Shown: piece after piece, positions 15,906 to 18,261 of the stretch
Layout: the number at the start of each line of letters is the position of its first letter
Numbering within the stretch: the stretch's first letter is position 1
Assembly: GCA_947630465.1 (NCBI GenBank)
Contig: CANRHT010000017.1
Coordinates: forward strand, 1-18,261
DNA: 18,261 bases
Direction: 5' to 3'
From: an uncultured Pseudomonadaceae bacterium
GTDB taxonomy: Bacteria > Pseudomonadota > Gammaproteobacteria > Pseudomonadales > Pseudomonadaceae
Translations under genes and position numbers: made by a program
Notes under the pieces: model-generated
Told to the model about the DNA's origin: nothing
Databases searched by the model: none
Seen by the model: only the letters and a program-made list of their open reading frames with translations

Positions 15906-17116
15906 TAGCCAGTCACCCTTTCCGGAACCGGTTTAGTCTTTTCCATTCTGGTGTAAAAAGGCATCAGAATGAAGTAAGCGAAGTAAAGAATGGTACAGAT
16001 TCGTGACAGCAATGTACGCTCAGGTGTGGGTGATAACACGCCCAATACACCCAGAATGACAAAGCTGATGCAGAAAATGAGCAACCAAACCTTACTGATC
16101 CAACCTTTGTAACGCATTGAGCGAACCGGACTACGGTCTAACCAAGGCAATACAAACAGTACGGCAATCGCACCACCCATCGCAATAACACCCATCAACT
16201 TATCGGGTACTGCACGCAAAATTGCATAGAATGGAGTGAAGTACCAAACAGGCGCAATATGGTCAGGTGTTTTCAAGCCGTTCGCAGGTTCGAAGTTAGG
16301 CTTCTCGAGGAAGTATCCACCCATCTCTGGGAAGAAAAACACGATAAAGCAGAACACAAACAAGAACACGATAACGCCGACGATATCTTTAACAGTGTAG
16401 TAAGGATGGAAAGGAATACCGTCTAAAGGAATACCGTTTTCATCTTTATGCTTTTTGATATCAACGCCGTCTGGGTTGTTTGAGCCGACTTCGTGCAAAG
16501 CAAGAATGTGCAACACAACTAACGCCAATAGAACAATAGGCACAGCCACGACGTGCAGAGCAAAGAAGCGGTTCAGTGTGATACCTGAAATCAAGTAGTC
16601 ACCACGGATCCACTGCGTTAAGTCAGCACCAATCACTGGAATCGCACCAAAGAGTGAAATAATCACCTGTGCGCCCCAATATGACATCTGTCCCCATGGC
16701 AGCAAGTAACCCATGAACGCTTCAGCCATCAGTGCTAAGTAAATTAGCATACCGAAGACCCAAACCAACTCACGTGGCTTCTGATATGAACCGTAAAGCA
16801 AGCCACGGAACATATGCATGTAAACGACGATAAAGAACGCTGAAGCACCGGTGGAGTGCAAGTAGCGCAGGATCCAACCGTATTCAACATCGCGCATGAT
16901 GTATTCAACAGACGCAAACGCACCCTCTGCTGAAGGCTCATAGCTCATCGTCAACCAAATACCTGTCAATAACTGGTTAACCAGTACTAACAGCGCTAAG
17001 GAGCCGAAAAAGTAGTAGAAGTTAAAGTTTTTTGGTGCGTAATATTTGGATAAATGGTCTTCCCACATTTTTGTGGCGGGAAAGCGAGCATCAACCCACT
17101 CCATAAACTTACTCAT
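15905..17116 (-). CDS. petB: Ubiquinol-cytochrome c reductase, cytochrome b subunit
   Basis: Cytochrome b is the membrane core of the bc1 complex and holds both quinone sites and haems bL and bH. The 403-residue protein has about eight membrane helices. The haem ligands are visible: H87 and H101 in helix B, H188 and H203 in helix D. The Qo-site motif is PVWY (289-292) instead of the classical PEWY. The D-helix histidines are separated by 14 residues rather than 13. As far as I recall, both are normal variants in beta- and gammaproteobacteria, so the protein is not defective. It shares one base with the petA stop (TGATG) and one with petC (TAATG), a tightly coupled operon. Confidence 0.97.
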   Translation of the reverse strand: MSKFMEWVDARFPATKMWEDHLSKYYAPKNFNFYYFFGSLALLVLVNQLLTGIWLTMSYEPSAEGAFASVEYIMRDVEYGWILRYLHSTGASAFFIVVYMHMFRGLLYGSYQKPRELVWVFGMLIYLALMAEAFMGYLLPWGQMSYWGAQVIISLFGAIPVIGADLTQWIRGDYLISGITLNRFFALHVVAVPIVLLALVVLHILALHEVGSNNPDGVDIKKHKDENGIPLDGIPFHPYYTVKDIVGVIVFLFVFCFIVFFFPEMGGYFLEKPNFEPANGLKTPDHIAPVWYFTPFYAILRAVPDKLMGVIAMGGAIAVLFVLPWLDRSPVRSMRYKGWISKVWLLIFCISFVILGVLGVLSPTPERTLLSRICTILYFAYFILMPFYTRMEKTKPVPERVTG

Positions 17117-17709
17117 CAGACAGCCTCCTCATCAACACCAATAAGAACAACGCTGTCAGTCTCGTAAGAGTGCGGAGGCACAGGCAAGTTCAGCGGTGCT
17201 GGCTGGCCTTTGTATACGCGTCCTGCGAGGTCATAGCGCGAACCATGACATGCACAGAAATATCCACCCACCCACTCAGGACCTAAGTCTGCCGGAGCAA
17301 CTTCAGGCCTAAAGGTTGGCGCACAACCAAGGTGCGTACATACGCCAACGACAATCAGCAACTCAGGTCGAATTGAGCGTGCCGCGTCATCAACATAAGT
17401 CGGTTGATCTGACTCTTGCGACTGAGGATCAGCAAGCTGGGCTTCAATCTTCTTCAGCCCTTCCATAATTTCCGCTGTGCGGTGCAATACGAATACAGGC
17501 TGACCGCGCCACTCAGCAACAACCTGCTGACCTGGTTCAATCTTACCTATATTGACCCGCACCGGTGCTCCCGCGGCTTTCGCCCTAGCACTGGGGTTCC
17601 AAGACCCCAGAAACGGGATCGCAGCCCCAGCCGCTCCAGCTGCACCCACCACAGAGGTGGCTGCCACTAGAAAGCGACGTCGGCCAGCATTCACGCCGTC
17701 ATTGCTCAT
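17116..17709 (-). CDS. petA: Ubiquinol-cytochrome c reductase, Rieske iron-sulfur subunit
   Basis: The Rieske protein takes the first electron from ubiquinol at the Qo site. The ATG at 17709 follows GGGAG and gives 197 residues; the frame's earlier ATG (17724) has no matching Shine-Dalgarno and is not family-like. The N-terminus is a twin-arginine type signal anchor (GRRRFLVAATSVVGAAGAAGAAIPF), consistent with Tat export of a folded 2Fe-2S protein. The cluster ligands are in CTHLGC and CACHGS. The second loop has Ala where CPCHGS is usual. The third loop GQPAPLNLPVPP is present. It is the first gene of the petABC operon. Confidence 0.96.
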   Translation of the reverse strand: MSNDGVNAGRRRFLVAATSVVGAAGAAGAAIPFLGSWNPSARAKAAGAPVRVNIGKIEPGQQVVAEWRGQPVFVLHRTAEIMEGLKKIEAQLADPQSQESDQPTYVDDAARSIRPELLIVVGVCTHLGCAPTFRPEVAPADLGPEWVGGYFCACHGSRYDLAGRVYKGQPAPLNLPVPPHSYETDSVVLIGVDEEAV

Positions 17710-17790
17710 TAAGTCGTCTCCCATCAGCTATTTGACCTGTTGTCAGGCCTTGTAATAAGAAAAAAGCTACGTACATTTTGATTGTAACAA

Positions 17791-17819
17791 ATGGTAAAGA
17801 AAAGGTGCCTATTTGACAA
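17791..17819 (-). promoter_or_regulatory. Sigma-70 promoter candidate of petABC
   Basis: On the minus strand, TTGTCA (17819-17814) and TACCAT (17796-17791) are separated by exactly 17 bp. They lie about 80 bp before the petA start codon. A second -35-like TTGACA (17867-17862) lies upstream without a good -10. The region also separates petA from the rpsI terminator. Confidence 0.6.
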
Positions 17820-17906
17820 GTTTATCACGCATCTCAATTCAGTCACGATCCAACTAAAGCGTGTCAAACAGGGCTGCGACATAAAGCCGCAGAGTGAATC
17901 AGATAC

Positions 17907-17941
17907 AAAAAACGCCCTGATTCCTTGCGGAAACGGGCGTT
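17907..17941 (-). terminator. Intrinsic terminator downstream of rpsI
   Basis: On the minus strand AACGCCC and GGGCGTT close a hairpin that contains an inner TTCC/GGAA stem, followed by a run of T. It lies about 20 nt after the rpsI stop and separates the ribosomal-protein transcript from petABC. Confidence 0.92.
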
Positions 17942-17960
17942 CTTCTGCAGCAAGTATCGA

Positions 17961-18261
17961 TCAGCGCTTAGAGTACTGAGGACGCTTACGCGCTTTACGC
18001 AGACCCACTTTCTTACGCTCAACTTCACGCGCATCACGCGTTACGAAGCCAGCTTTACGAAGTTCTGGACGTAAAGTTTCATCATATTCCATCAGAGCAC
18101 GTGTAATACCGTGACGGATTGCACCTGCTTGACCGCTCGCACCACCACCGGCAACGGTGATCATGAGGTCAAATTTTTCTAAATTTTCTGTTAACACTAG
18201 CGGCTGACGAACCATCATTCGTGCAGTTTCGCGAGGAAAGAAATCCTCTACGGTGCGATTG
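17961..18261 (-). CDS. rpsI: 30S ribosomal protein S9 (uS9), C-terminal part (runs off window)
   Basis: The minus-strand frame runs from the window edge (first full codon at 18260) to the TAA at 17961, giving 99 residues: the C-terminal three quarters of uS9. [48 protein letters not shown] and the C-terminal [20 protein letters not shown] followed by PQYSKR are unmistakable. The Arg/Lys-rich tail with its terminal SKR contacts P-site tRNA in the ribosome. The internal ATGs at 18218 and 18215 are not the start; the N-terminal 30 or so residues lie beyond the window, and rplM is expected upstream of them. Confidence 0.97.
   Translation of the reverse strand, partial: NRTVEDFFPRETARMMVRQPLVLTENLEKFDLMITVAGGGASGQAGAIRHGITRALMEYDETLRPELRKAGFVTRDAREVERKKVGLRKARKRPQYSKR

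Noticed and set aside
17710..17724. Five-residue extension of the Rieske protein from ATG 17724
   Set aside because: The ATG at 17709 has the Shine-Dalgarno and matches the family start MSNDGVNAGRRRF.

Overview
The window looks like ordinary chromosomal core DNA from a gammaproteobacterium of the Pseudomonadaceae. Two things point there. The gene order rsmI / lpoA-yraN-gmhA-dolP / sspB-sspA / petC-petB-petA / rpsI matches, from memory, the Pseudomonas aeruginosa order. The proteins (RluE, FolM/FolE/FolX, flavodoxin, SspB, cytochrome bc1) also read as Pseudomonas-type. Base composition is clearly lower in G+C than in classical Pseudomonas, so a low-GC relative of the Thiopseudomonas/Denitrificimonas kind is likely. 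The species cannot be fixed from this window. I see no tRNA, rRNA, CRISPR array, transposase, phage gene or attachment site.

Layout. 1-659 (-): the N-terminal two hundred or so residues of a DUF1302 outer-membrane protein, cut by the window edge. 660-1128: the only long non-coding stretch, holding palindromic operator candidates and a cluster of a 7-bp word. 1129-2867 (-): pgeF and rluD, divergent from bamD (3011-3994, +). A bidirectional terminator separates bamD from gpx (4076-4573, -). An Lrp/AsnC regulator, a DUF2788 membrane protein and a globin follow (+). A long hairpin lies at the convergent junction with the flavodoxin-rluE pair (-). Next comes a compact folM-folE-folX-hopJ operon (+, 7515-9526) that should make tetrahydromonapterin from GTP. 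It overlaps tail-to-tail with rsmI (-). lpoA-yraN-gmhA-dolP (+, 10501-13805) is an envelope-maintenance cluster. On the minus strand, sspA-sspB (ClpXP adaptor and RNA-polymerase-associated protein) lies downstream of petA-petB-petC (the whole cytochrome bc1 complex), each unit with its own promoter or terminator signals. The window ends inside rpsI.

How it works together. Most genes are housekeeping: ribosome maturation (RluD, RluE, RsmI, uS9), envelope assembly (BamD, LpoA, DolP, PgeF, GmhA), respiration (bc1), peroxide defence (Gpx) and pterin synthesis. I found no convincing new multi-gene system. The observations most worth a second look are the paired 42-bp-spaced palindromes before the DUF1302 gene, the cluster of CACAGCG words, two long hairpins lacking U-tracts at convergent gene ends, operator-like inverted repeats before folM, DUF2788 and rluD/bamD, the HopJ-family gene fixed in the pterin operon, and a synteny break beside rsmI where rnpB normally sits.
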